This document shows positions 36,158-49,100 of a DNA stretch of 64,000 bases, piece after piece (the stretch's first letter is position 1; every line of letters begins with the position of its first letter). The stretch lies in contig CM119266.1 of NCBI GenBank assembly GCA_051294375.1, positions 26,447,387-26,511,386 on the forward strand, given 5' to 3'. Below the pieces are notes generated by a model. The model had not been told where the DNA came from and made no database searches. It worked only from the letters and a program-made list of their open reading frames with translations. Position numbers and translations under genes: made by a program. Source of the stretch: Paraspadella gotoi (Eukaryota; Chaetognatha).

Positions 36158-36590
36158 AAATTGGTACAATCAATATAAAAATTATCCATAAATTTAATAA
36201 ATAAGCGATCTTGCCCCTGACTTTGGACAAGGCAATGGTGGTTTAAGACCTCCATCACTCTAACAAGATAATAACCTTATGATATTTGATAAAATATAAA
36301 GTATTTATATAATAATAATACAATATACTTAAGGGAGTGGTCTTTTCATACAATTGAAACATTCTTTGAAACATTATACCACTTCATTGATAAGGGAAGC
36401 CAGGTACTCTGGGAGTGAATAAACGAAACTGTGAGAGAGTCTTGATTGAAAGCTTGCAGGGACCTGCTATGTCATTATCTTGTAAGAGTGATGGAGGCTT
36501 TAAACCACCAAAGCCTGTCCAAAGTCAGGGGCAAGATAGCTTATTTATTAAATGAATGGATAATTTTTATATTGGTTGTACCAATTTCAT
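36158..36590. repeat. Inverted pair of the 240-bp GGTACAACC element
   Basis: A 5' part of the element in plus orientation (36158-36277), then a full copy in minus orientation (36349-36590). Recognisable modules: AAATTGGTACAACCAATA, TATCTTGCCCCTGACTTTGG, GGTGGTTTAAGGCCTCCATC, AGGTCCCTGCAAG, CCCAGAGTACCTGGCTTCC. Other copies: 45474-45715, 45796-45949, 60757-60997, 61777-62018. Confidence 0.8.
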
Positions 36591-37132
36591 AAATATTTTT
36601 TAAAATTTTTTTATTGAATCATATTAATAGTTTAACTGCCTGCTCTCCTTTCGCCTTGTCCGTTATTTTTCAGAAGTGCCAGCTGCAGCGCCGTTCCTGC
36701 GCTGCATTACCGAACTTACCTTTTTCTAGTACATTACGTAAACTGAATATGCAGGTTTAAATATTAGAAAGTTAGTTTCATTTTTCATTGACTTGGCTTT
36801 CATCAGTACAATAAAAATTATATATCTAACTTATGTAAATAGTTTTTTTTGTAAAGATAAAATAATAAATAACATTTTTTTTAAAAAATGTTACAGATAT
36901 ATTGCTTACTTATAATTTTTTTTAAATAGTTTATTTATTAATGACTATCCTTTGGCTATTTACGGTTAATGATTATATGAAAAAACAGGTTTTGCATTCC
37001 AGCGTTCGAGGTAAGTTGAAAGCAGACTCATCAGGGAGTTGTCCCTCTCTTATCGAAATATCTTTCGCCATTTTTTTACCAAGATTTTTCATTGCGTTTC
37101 ATTAAAGGTCCACAATCTAATTACTGTCAAAA

Positions 37133-40100
37133 ATGCTGAAGACTTCGATTTTTATTTTATTGGTGGCTGCCTGTTCTGGTCTGGACGAAGATTGTTTTTT
37201 TCAATATTGTACGTGTAAGAGTGAAACTATAAGAGAAAAAGATCTTTTGACTGTGACTTGTACTCAAGGAAAACTTCCACGCGAAAATTTCATCACTGAT
37301 TTCAATTCAGACGCCGAAAGAATATATATTGATAATTCAAATGCCGAGACGAGTATCAACGATAAGACCAAGTTTGAACCACTGAATAAGACATTATTCA
37401 AGCGTTACGACAAGCTAGAAGACCTCACGCTTAGTGGCACGTTCATAAAAACTATCAAGGATGATACCTTTCTTTATTCAATCAACCTTAAGTACTTAGA
37501 TTTGTCTTACAACCTTATCGAAACGATCACGAGTAAATCTTTTGGCGGCCTAAGGCATTTAAATCACCTTAATCTGAATCACAACCGTTTGCGCTTGATT
37601 CCAAGTGGTGCATTTGTTGGTTTGGAGAGCGTAGTTGGCTTGAGTCTTGCCAATAATGAACTCACAGATATTCAGTCCGGTTCATTTAGACCAAATGCTG
37701 TATTAGAAAAACTAGATATAAGCTACAACAATTTAAAGGGAGATGTTCCCCTAGCCGTATATAGTCTAAAACATTTGGACTCGTTGGTAGCACGTAATTG
37801 TGGCATAAATGTTCTGAAGGAAAATTTAAAAGATAAATTTTCTGGATTGATAACCCTTGATCTGACCAACAACCGTATTCCAGATATTCACCATTCTCAA
37901 TTTGCTGAATTGAGAGAATTAAAAAACGTGAGTATTGAAATAAGTAATATTTGAAATGTTTGTTATTTGTACTATACTAAGACTTAAATCAATCATGCGA
38001 GAACGAAGCTTTCAAAGTAATGAGAGTATGTATTTGTCTTAAGTAAGTAATGGTACTAACTAAACCGGCAAGTTTAAGGTGTTGCGCCGCAGTGACTTTC
38101 TTTTGTTGACTCATTTCCCCATGAAAAAGTGACAACACAAATATGGATATGGATATAAGGATATGCACTATAAGTCTTAGGGGGTTGTAAAATTTTTAAA
38201 TTAAAACCAGTTTGAGCAAACAATGTCGGATCTGCCTACGATAATTAATAAATTAATCGATTAATTAATTAATTTTAATATGTAATAATTAATTTTAAAT
38301 TTATATTCATCTTATCATTATCGATATCCTTAAAATTGGGTTAGGACAGTTATTAAATATGTTTTGTTTACATTTTATCAAAACAAACAAATATCCTCTA
38401 TTTTATTTTATGTCTCCTTCTCTCTCTCTCTCTTTCTTTTTATGCAATTGCGACGATCTTTATTAGAGCTTAACTTTGTCAATGGGGTGGGTCAGAAGTT
38501 TGATTTGGGAACCTTTCCAAATGAAACTTCATACATTTCTGAGAAAACTTTCAATGGACCAAAATTTTTTAAAATGGCTAGAAGCATTAGTAATTAATTT
38601 TTTAATATTTATTTATAGATAGGAAATGTCAAAAATTTTTTTTTAAATTTTGTATTTTTAAAAGCAGATTCAGATAGCTTATAAAAAGTTGTCTACACAA
38701 AGTATAATTCTTTTTTAAATATTTTGATGATAAGTGGGTCAAAACTGGGAAAAACCTGAAAAAATCATCATCATCATCATCATCCGATGATTTTAGCAGT
38801 TTTTACTAATTTTAAGTAATAAAACATCAAAATTTTAAAAAGTTGTAATTATATTTTTTGCTTAACTTTTTAAGCTCTATCAGAATCAATTAAAAAAACT
38901 TAAAATATCAAAAAAAATTTTTGACATTATATAGCAATATAATAATATTAATTAGCGAATTACTCCTGGTTCGGAACATTTTGTCAAAAAAATATTTTAA
39001 TATAATAATTAATACCAATAATGGATTCGTTTAATGCTGTTCCCATTAAAATTTGAATTTGGTCGGCTACCGCTATCTTTATGCTTTTAAGATTTTTTTC
39101 ACTTGCATCATTTTTTCACATTAATTAATTAATTAAAACATTTATTAGTAATCATTTATATTAAAGATTCAAGTAAATGTGACTTATGTTTTTTCCATCT
39201 AAACTCATTTCCACTGACACAATTCCGTCAAAACTTTATATAATTATTATATATTAATAAATATTTAAAAGCTACAGTGCCACAACCAATGAACTAATTC
39301 AAAAAGTTACATTGAAAATCGATTTAGTAGTAAAAGGAAAAAATAAATTTTTAAAAAGAACTAGAAGTTATAAAAAGTGTTCAATTTTGGCCCGCCTTAC
39401 TAGATATTAGGCCGAACAGGTTGAAAACTAGAAGTTCTCTCAAATAAATAATGGTTAAGCGACTATTAAATAATATGAAAATGAAAATAATTTTTAAAAT
39501 TTTGCTTATCAATTTTTTTTATAGAGCTTTAAAAGTTAGATAAAGGTTATTAATACAACTTTTAAAAATTTTTGTGTTTTATTAATGAAAAATTTTTAAA
39601 AATAAAATTCAGCCAATAATGATGATGATGATGATTTTTTAAGGTTCTATTTTTAACCAATTTATTGTTAAAATTTTAAAAAATTATAGTACTAACTTTT
39701 ATTTAACTTTTTAAGCTCTACAAGAACCCGTTCTTAAAAAAATCAAATTTTAAAATTTTTTTTTTTATCATTTGTTATATATTAATAAATATTTTAAAGC
39801 TTCAGTGCAATAACCCAATAAACTATTTCAAAAAGTTACATTGAAAATCGATTTAGTAGTAGAAGGAAAAAATAAATTTTTTTGAAAGAACTAGAAGTTA
39901 TAAAAAGTGTTCAATTTTGGCCCGCCTTACTAGATATATTGCATGTGATTAAACAATGTTATCGGAATAATAATTTTATCAATTTTATGTATTTTGTAAG
40001 TATTTTAAGTATTTTTATTCAGTGAGTAAAATAACAACTTTTTTATTCGCTAATTTTTATCTCCCTCTCTTTTTCTCTCTTTCTTTGCAATTGCAACGAT

Positions 40101-43100
40101 CCTTATGTAGGGATTATCAGTATTCGACGAAATTTTTATTTTTCTATCGGCCGAAAAATAATAGGGAATTTGATTCCAAAAACAAGGCTTTTTGAAATAT
40201 TTACTGTATGGAAAATACTAAAAAGAAAAATTTTATTTTTTACATCTAGGTACTGTAAGAGTAAGTCTAACTAAAAACCAAAAAAGAATCTTTCAAATAA
40301 GAAAAATATTGGAATAGTACAGAAAGCAATATTTCTGTTTATTGTTGCGCAAAAACTAGACTTTCCTCGCAAAACCTCTGGTTACAGGAGATGCAAATGG
40401 GTTTTCTCTCAACAAATAGATCATTTTTGATTCCCAAAAATGATGCGCAAAAATGCGCCAGCAGCAGTTCTGGCGATAGTCATTTTATATCATCTTTCCT
40501 ATTGAATATTAAGGCCTATGAATCATCAATATGTATGAAACTGATATAATATATTTATTATGATATTAAGATTTATCATGCCTTTTTTCTGCCTACAACA
40601 ATTCCTCCTTTGCTAAATATACATGATACCTATAATTATTATAATGGGTAATATCTTTATTTATAGTCTTTTTTTTAACTAAGTTCAAATATTAACCTAC
40701 AGAACCATTGTTGATCCACAATTTCTGATACTTATAATAAAATTGGTCCACTGACTTTTACATGGTGTATCTTTGTTTCTTTTTATCTATGATTTGAGAT
40801 TTATTTTCGGTATTCGTTTTTTCTTTGATTTTAAAGAATCAAAAACGAAAAATAATCGACTTAGATAGGGTATTGAACAAAAATTTTAAAAATACTAATT
40901 TTCTTCATTCGATGTTTTAAACTTTATATTAAGCCTAACGAAGTGTACTTGAATCGTTAATTCCAAGTTTGACTTTTAAATATTTGATTTACGCCAACTG
41001 ATTTGCGTCAATTTGGAGTAACGTTTCTGCCTCCTTTCTGCTGTCAAGGATATTCAACAAAAATTTTTGAAAACGCTTTTTTTTAATTAAAAATAGTAGT
41101 AGTATTGGATTCAGATTTGATTTCTTTTTTTTTACGTGTTTTGTTGGCGCTGGTGGCGTAAAAACTACGCCAAAAGATATTATTTCCTATTTACATATGT
41201 GGCGTTAATGATTTTTCCAAAAAAAATTTAAAAATATATCATGTTAAATAAGTGTAAATGTTTATATTTAAATTTGGAAAAGAATTGTGGCGTAAAATGG
41301 CGTGAAATGAAGGTAAAACCGTTTAATATGATATCATGATGTGGCGTAAAGACTTTTTGATTATTTTCTAGTAAAAGCTATTCGCTAAGTGGTTTTAAAG
41401 ATTTATCCGGCCTTTTTTATACAGGTTTGGCGTAGAATGGCGTAAAATGAACAGAAAACCAATATAATATCATTTAATTTTATGGCCTAAAAACTTTTTT
41501 TCATTTTCCAAATAAAGCTATTAAGTTAAGATGCTTTGGCGTAGAATGGCGTAAATTGACATAAACCTGCGCCACTTTATCCCCTCATCTCTTTCCCTTT
41601 CCCCCTTTTCTTTTCTCTTTTATTTTTATACAATCTCCGATTCTAAGTCGATTATTTTCCGGTTTTGATTCTTTAAAATCAAAGAAAAAACGAATACCGA
41701 TAATTAATCTCAAATCATAGATAGAAAGAAACAAAGATACACCACGTAAAAGTCAGTGGACCAATTTTATTAAAAGTATCAGAAATTGTGGATCAACAAT
41801 GGTTCTTTAGGTTTATATTTGAACTTAGTTAAAAAAAAGACTATAAATAAAGATATTACCCATTATAATAATTATAGGTATCATGTATATTTAGCAAGGA
41901 GGAATTGTTGTAGCAGAAAAAAGGCATGATAAATCTTAAGATCATAATAATATATATATATCAGTTTCATACATATTGATAATTCATAGGCCTTAATATA
42001 CAGTAGGAAACAATATATAAAATGCCTATCGCCAGAACTGCTTCTGGCGCATTTTTGCGCATCATTTTTGGGAATTATCAATGATAAATACCTTGAGAGA
42101 AAATGCATTTGCATCTCCTATAACCAGAGGTTTTGCGAGGAAAGCCTAGTTTTTGCGCTACAATAAAAAGAAATATTGCTTTCTGTACTTATCCAATATT
42201 TTTCTTATTTGAAAGATTCTTTTTTGGTTTTTAGTTAGAGTTACGCTTACGCTACCTATATTCAAAAAATAAAATTTTTCTTTTTAGTATTTTCCATACA
42301 GTAAATATTTTAAAAAGCCTTGTTTTTGGAATCAAATTCCCTATTATTTTTCGGCCGATAGAAAATAAAAATTTCGTCGAATACTGCTAATCCCTAACTT
42401 AGAATCGGAGATTGTATAAAAATAAAAGAGAAAAGAAAAGGAGAAAGGGAAAGAGATGAGGGGATAAAGTGGCGCAGTTTTACGTCATTTTACGCCATTC
42501 TACGCCACATCTGTATAAATAAAGCCGGATAAATCTTTAAAACCACTTAACCGAATAGCTTTTACTAGAAAATAATCAGAAAGTCTTTACGCCACATCAT
42601 GATATCATATTAAACGGTTTTACCTTCATTTCACGCCATTTTACGCCACAATTCTTTTCCGAATTTAAATATAAACATTTACACTTATTTAACATGATAT
42701 ATTTTAAAAAAATTTTTGGAAAAATCATTAACGCCACATATGTAACAAGGAAATAATACGTTTTGGCGTAGTTTTTACGCCACCAGCGCCAACAAAAACG
42801 TAAAAAAAAAAAGAAATCAAATCTGAATCCAATACTACTATGTATTTTTAATTTAAAAAAAAGCGTTTTCAAAAATTTTTGTTGAATATCCTTGACAGCA
42901 GAAAGGAGGCAGAAACGTTACTCCAAATTGACGTAAATCAGTTGGCGTAAATCAAATATTTAAAAGTCAAACTTGGAATTAACGATTAAAGTACACTTCG
43001 TTAGGCTTAATATAAAGTTTAAAACCATAGAATGAAGAAAACCAGTATTTTCAAAATTTTTGTGCAATACCCTACCTTATGCTCATTTTTCTGCTCTCTC

Positions 43101-46100
43101 TCTCTCTTTGCAATTGCAACGATCCTTATGCTCATTTTTCTGCTCTCTCTCTTTGCAATTGCGATGATTCTTATGCTTTTAGGATTTTTTTAACTTGCAT
43201 CATTTTTCTGCTTGCATCATTTTTTCAACTTTTGAAATTGCATCATTTTTTCACATTAATTAATTAATTAATTAAAACATTTATTTGTAATCATAAATTA
43301 GTAATCATAAATAATAAAGATTCCAGTAAATGTGACTTATGTTTTTTCCATTTAAACTCATTTCCACTGGCACAATTCCCTCAAAACTTTATATCTAGCT
43401 TCTTCACACACTTTCCTACCCGCTCACAAAATTTCATCTCAATCTATTATGGGTTAAAATAAGTAAAAAGATTCAAGTAAATGTGACTCATATTTTTTTC
43501 ATTTAAACTCATTTCCACCGTAACTTTATATCAAGTATCGTTACACATTTTTCTACCCACACAAAAAATTTGAACTCAATCTATCCATCCAATTATGATT
43601 AATTAGAGTACTTATTGGTTAAAATAAGTAAAAATATTTTAGTAAATGCAAATTATGTTTTTTCCACTAATTTCCACTCACACGATTCCGTCGAAACTTT
43701 ATACCCAGCTTTATCACACATTTTCCTACCCACACACAAAATTTCATTCCAATCCAACCAGCCAATCACGCGTTATTGGAGCTTTTTGCTAAGGTGGGAC
43801 GGATGGATGGATTGATTGACTGATTAATTATTGATTAATTGACTAATTGATTAATTAACTGATTAATTATTTGATTTAATAATACATCCTGCATATACAT
43901 TTAATATAAAAGGAAAAAGAATCATAATCAATTAGTGAAACAGGATTTTTGTTTTTTTCCATTTAAACTACTTTCCACTCAAAAGATTCCATCGAAACTT
44001 GGTTTCCTGTTCAATCACACACTTTTCTACTCACATACAAAATTCCAGGTCAATCGCCCCATCCACTCATGAGCAATTGGTGTTCAAATAGTGAATTATA
44101 TTTTTTTGTTTTTTCCATTTAAACTCATTTCCACTCTGACGATTCCATCGAAACTTTATATCCAGCTCAATCACACAATTCCCTACCCACACACAAAATT
44201 CCATTCAAATCCATCCATCCAATCACGAGTAATTGGTGTTTTTTGCTAAGGTGGGACGGACGGACATCATTTTTTTTTGCATAATTTATCATAATTCAAT
44301 GTTCTGACATGATATAAATTGGTGCCCGACAATATTGAGGGGGCGGACCGACGGACCGACAAAGTGAATTATAGAGTCGGGATCTGCTGATAAGCAGATC
44401 CGACTAAAAAGTGAGGAACGAACAACATTATACTAATGAACATTTCTGTATAAAAAATTATATTATAAATTTTATAATTTATATATTAGGCCATATTTAT
44501 ACATAGTACTAATCCAATAAATCATGAAGGATAAGGATAGTACTATATATAAATATAGCCTACTGAAGAAATTAAAAAATATAAAAGTAATTTTTTTTAT
44601 AAATTAATGTTCTTTGATGGTTTGTTATTCATAATTGACTTCGAAAATTTTTGTATGTAACTTTCACTACGCTCTAATCATTACCCACTCCAATAGAGTT
44701 GAGCTCTCGGGAATAAAAGTAATCATCTGAATGGAAATGCATCATTCAATGCAATTCAAAAAATATAAAATTTTTGAGTTAAAAAATATTTTAATAAATC
44801 ATTTTCGGAATGCTACCATTGTCAATCGTGCATTGTGATTTAAATGAATTTATTTTGCTTCGTGGATTGTGCAACGTTGATCTTGGAATAAAAATGTTGA
44901 TTTTATTTGTTTGGTCAACGTTACTCTATCTGAATTTATTTTTTTAGGGTATAGAAGTTAATACTATTTTTTCTTAAATTTAAATTTTTTAGTAATTTTT
45001 GCTGGCGAGATCAAAATTCTTTTTACCTCAATTCCTTTTACAGGTTTGAAAAACAAGTCGAAACATGTCTGTTTTTATATAAGTAATATAAGTAATATAA
45101 TAAGTAAACAAGTAATTTGCAAATTTTCATAAATAAAATTCGTTGTAACTTGCAAACTAAAAACTTTGTCAATCTCTAAAAAAAAATGTATAAATATTTG
45201 TTTGAGCAGGTGCTCAATTAGAATTTTCAACCAAACTTACTGAGATATGCCGCCCCTAGTTTAGGGGCTGTTTAGGGTTAGGGTAATTGGGTAATTTTTT
45301 TTTAATTTTTTTTTTTTAAATAATTATATTTAGTAGTTTTTCAAAAGCCGCCAAAACCGCGTAAAATTTAGCCTGTTATTAAATGCTCAGGCCGAAATGA
45401 AAATTTTTTAAAAAAAATATGCTTTTCTCTGTTGGATAAGGCTGTTCCATCCGTCTGTACAATGTTTTTATGAAATTGTGTACAACAATATAAAAATTAT
45501 CCATTCATTTAATAATAAGCTATCTTGCCCCCTGACTTTGGACAGGCTTTGGTGGTTTAAGGCCTCCATCACTCTTACAAGATAATTACATAGCAGGTCC
45601 CTGCAAGTTTTCAATCAAAACTCTCTCACAGTCCCGTTTATTTACTCCCAGAGTACCTGGCTTCCCTATCAATGAAGTGGAAAATATTTCAAAGAATGTT
45701 TCAATTTGTATGAAAAGACCACTCCCTTAAGTATTAGTCGGGGAATACTTTATAGTACTCCGCACTAGCATCAAAATAACAAGGAGCTGAATTTTATGAA
45801 ATTGGTACAACCAATATAAAAATTATCCATTCATTTAATAAATAAGCTATCTTGCCCCTGACTTGGACAGGCTTTGGTGGTTTAAGGCCTCCATCGACTG
45901 CTTACAAGATAATTACATAGCAGGTCCCTGCAAGTTTTCAATCAAAACCATTATATTATTTTGGTTCCCCCGGCTTCTTCAAAAGTCACTTAATAGTTAT
46001 AAATTTATTTCAGTTACTTCTTGGCGGGAATCATATCAATGCTTTACCTTCCAATCTGTTCCTTGATTTACGAATTCTGAATCTGGAACTGAACAACAAT

Positions 46101-49100
46101 AGGATTACATCAATCGATCAAACTGCATTCCAGAACGCGTTGATCACAAATCTTAATTTGTCACACAATCCGAATTTGAATTTGAATATCAATACTAATC
46201 CAAAGGAAATTTTTGATCATATAAGTAAGGCTATTGTCGCTTAATAAAAGTTTATATTATGACCGCTCATAATTTATTTTTCTCCTATTTAGCTTTCAAG
46301 CAGAGCATTAGAAGACTTTCTATGGCAGAAGTCGGATTAACATCTGTCGGAAATCTGCTCAGATTTTCTACTCAGTCAAATCTCATAAGTCTGGATCTCT
46401 CTAACAATAAGCTGAAAAGTATTTCAGGAAAAGATTTCTTCGACCTAAGTTCAGGCTTGTCCCTGCTTAATCTGGAACGTAACATTCTAGAGGAAGTCAA
46501 TGATGCTTTTTTCAACATGAAATCGTTAAAGGACCTCAACTTAGCCGGGAATATGTTACAGTTTGATGATGACAATTTAAATCTTTTTCCTACCAATATT
46601 TTTAAATTAGCGCCCAAACTCGACCGATTAGATCTGTCTGGAAATGCTTTTACCTTTTTCCCCGACGAGATGGTTAATGAGTTCTCTCTCCGAATTAACC
46701 AACTGAACCTCAAATTGGCTGGAAATAAATTGTTCTGTAACTACAAAACGAAGCCACTGTACAGATTTCTGCTTTTACCTTCTCAACGAATCCGATGTCC
46801 AGAAGAGTTATGGTAAGTACGAAAACAGGCTAAATTTTACTTTCGCCGACCGCGGTTAAGGCGGCTTTTGAAAAACTATTTAAAAATATTTATTTTTAAA
46901 AAAAAAAATTACCTTAACCCTAAACCCTCCTAACCCTAACCACCCCTAACCCTAAACCACCCTTAAATCACCCTTAACCTTAACCCTTCCCTACCTACGG
47001 TCGGCGAAAGTAAAAGTAACCCCGAAAATATTTGTATAATATATAATATTCAAAAAGTTTGGCCGTTATGATTAGTTAGGATTACAAATTGAGAGAATTA
47101 TTTTCATTTATCATCTGATTAGCTGATTACCGCTTAATTATCGNNNNNNNNNNNNNNNNNNNNNNNNNNNNNNNNNNNNNNNNNNNNNNNNNNNNNNNNN
47201 NNNNNNNNNNNNNNNNNNNNNNNNNNNNNNNNNNNNNNNNNNNNNNNNNNNNNNNNNNNNNNNNNNNNNNNNNNNNNNNNNNNNNNNNNNNNNNNNNNNN
47301 NNNNNNNNNNNNNNNNNNNNNNNNNNNNNNNNNNNNNNNNNNNNNNNNNNNNNNNNNNNNNNNNNNNNNNNNNNNNNNNNNNNNNNNNNNNNNNNNNNNN
47401 NNNNNNNNNNNNNNNNNNNNNNNNNNNNNNNNNNNNNNNNNNNNNNNNNNNNNNNNNNNNNNNNNNNNNNNNNNNNNNNNNNNNNNNNNNNNNNNNNNNN
47501 NNNNNNNNNNNNNNNNNNNNNNNNNNNNNNNNNNNNNNNNNNNNNNNNNNNNNNNNNNNNNNNNNNNNNNNNNNNNNNNNNNNNNNNNNNNNNNNNNNNN
47601 NNNNNNNNNNNNNNNNNNNNNNNNNNNNNNNNNNNNNNNNNNNNNNNNNNNNNNNNNNNNNNNNNNNNNNNNNNNNNNNNNNNNNNNNNNNNNNNNNNNN
47701 NNNNNNNNNNNNNNNNNNNNNNNNNNNNNNNNNNNNNNNNNNNNNNNNNNNNNNNNNNNNNNNNNNNNNNNNNNNNNNNNNNNNNNNNNNNNNNNNNNNN
47801 NNNNNNNNNNNNNNNNNNNNNNNNNNNNNNNNNNNNNNNNNNNNNTAATCGTAGGCAGATCTGATATTGTTTGCTCAAACTTGTTCAATTAAAACCATCA
47901 ATATATTCTTAAATTTAGAAGGATTATGGTGAAAATATGTTAGGAAAGCTTGTGCAATCCTTATACTATGGCGACGTATTATTTTGAACCAAATGGGTGA
48001 AAAAATTTTGGGGGTATTTGAAAAGATTTGAATATTATGAAAATTATAATGACATATAAAACTGTGGCACTTTTTCCATCGATGCCCCATGCTGCGGCTC
48101 CTGAAGCAGCAGACTGCAGACTGCAGCGGTAGCCAGACCGAATTCAAATTTAATGGGACAGCATTAAACTAATCCATTTTTGGTATTAATTGTATTGTGT
48201 TAAAATATTCTTGCAAAAATATTCCAAACCATGATAATTCGCTAATTAATATTATTATATCACTATTAATGTCAAAAATTTTTTTTAGATATTTTAAGTT
48301 TTTTTAATTGATTCTGATAGAGCTTAAAAAGTTAAGCAAAAAATATAATTACAACTTTTTAAAATTTTGATGTTTTATTACTAAAATTAGTAAAAACTGC
48401 TAAAACATCGATGATGAGATGATGATTTTTAAGGTTTTATTCCCAAATCAAACTTCTGACCCACCCCATTGACGAAGTATATTTTGATGCTTCCATCATT
48501 GCTTTATGCGTCACTCCTTTTGTCGTCGCTCTTACCGTCGCAACTGTTTCCTCCATCGTTCAAATTATCGTCATCGTTTCTATCTTGATCCTGACCGTTG
48601 AGTCATTCAGCAAGCCATAATTTTTTTGTTGTAAAAGTAGCGTAGCAAAAGACAACCTTAATCCCTAACCTTAATCCCTAACCCTAATCCCTATTCCCTA
48701 ATCTAACCTTATCCCTAACCGAAACCCTAAACAATTAATCCATCGTTCAAATTATCGTCATTTTTGTCAATCCCGATCCTGACTCTGAATCATCCAGCCA
48801 GAGAGAGAGCGAGAGAGATTCGCTGCTCCGTCAGACGGCAAGGCGGCATTGAAGAGAATTTCGCCGAAAATCCGATATATATAGGTATATTGTACAGGCA
48901 TAATGAAATTTATTATCAACTACGAAGACAGTTTATATAACACAATATGTATGACTTATCTGGCCCATAATTATTGATACGGCTTCCGGGGCCTGTAGAC
49001 GGCGTCCAGGACGCCATAGAAAAAGCTCCTTTTTTTTAAATAAAGCTAGGATGTTTGTCTACCAAACTGAATTTTTTTTTTTTATCGGCCCGCGCGTTTC

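Noticed and set aside
47127-47888. Long minus-strand frames across 47144-47845
   Set aside because: They consist of unknown bases in an assembly gap, and only a few flanking codons are real.
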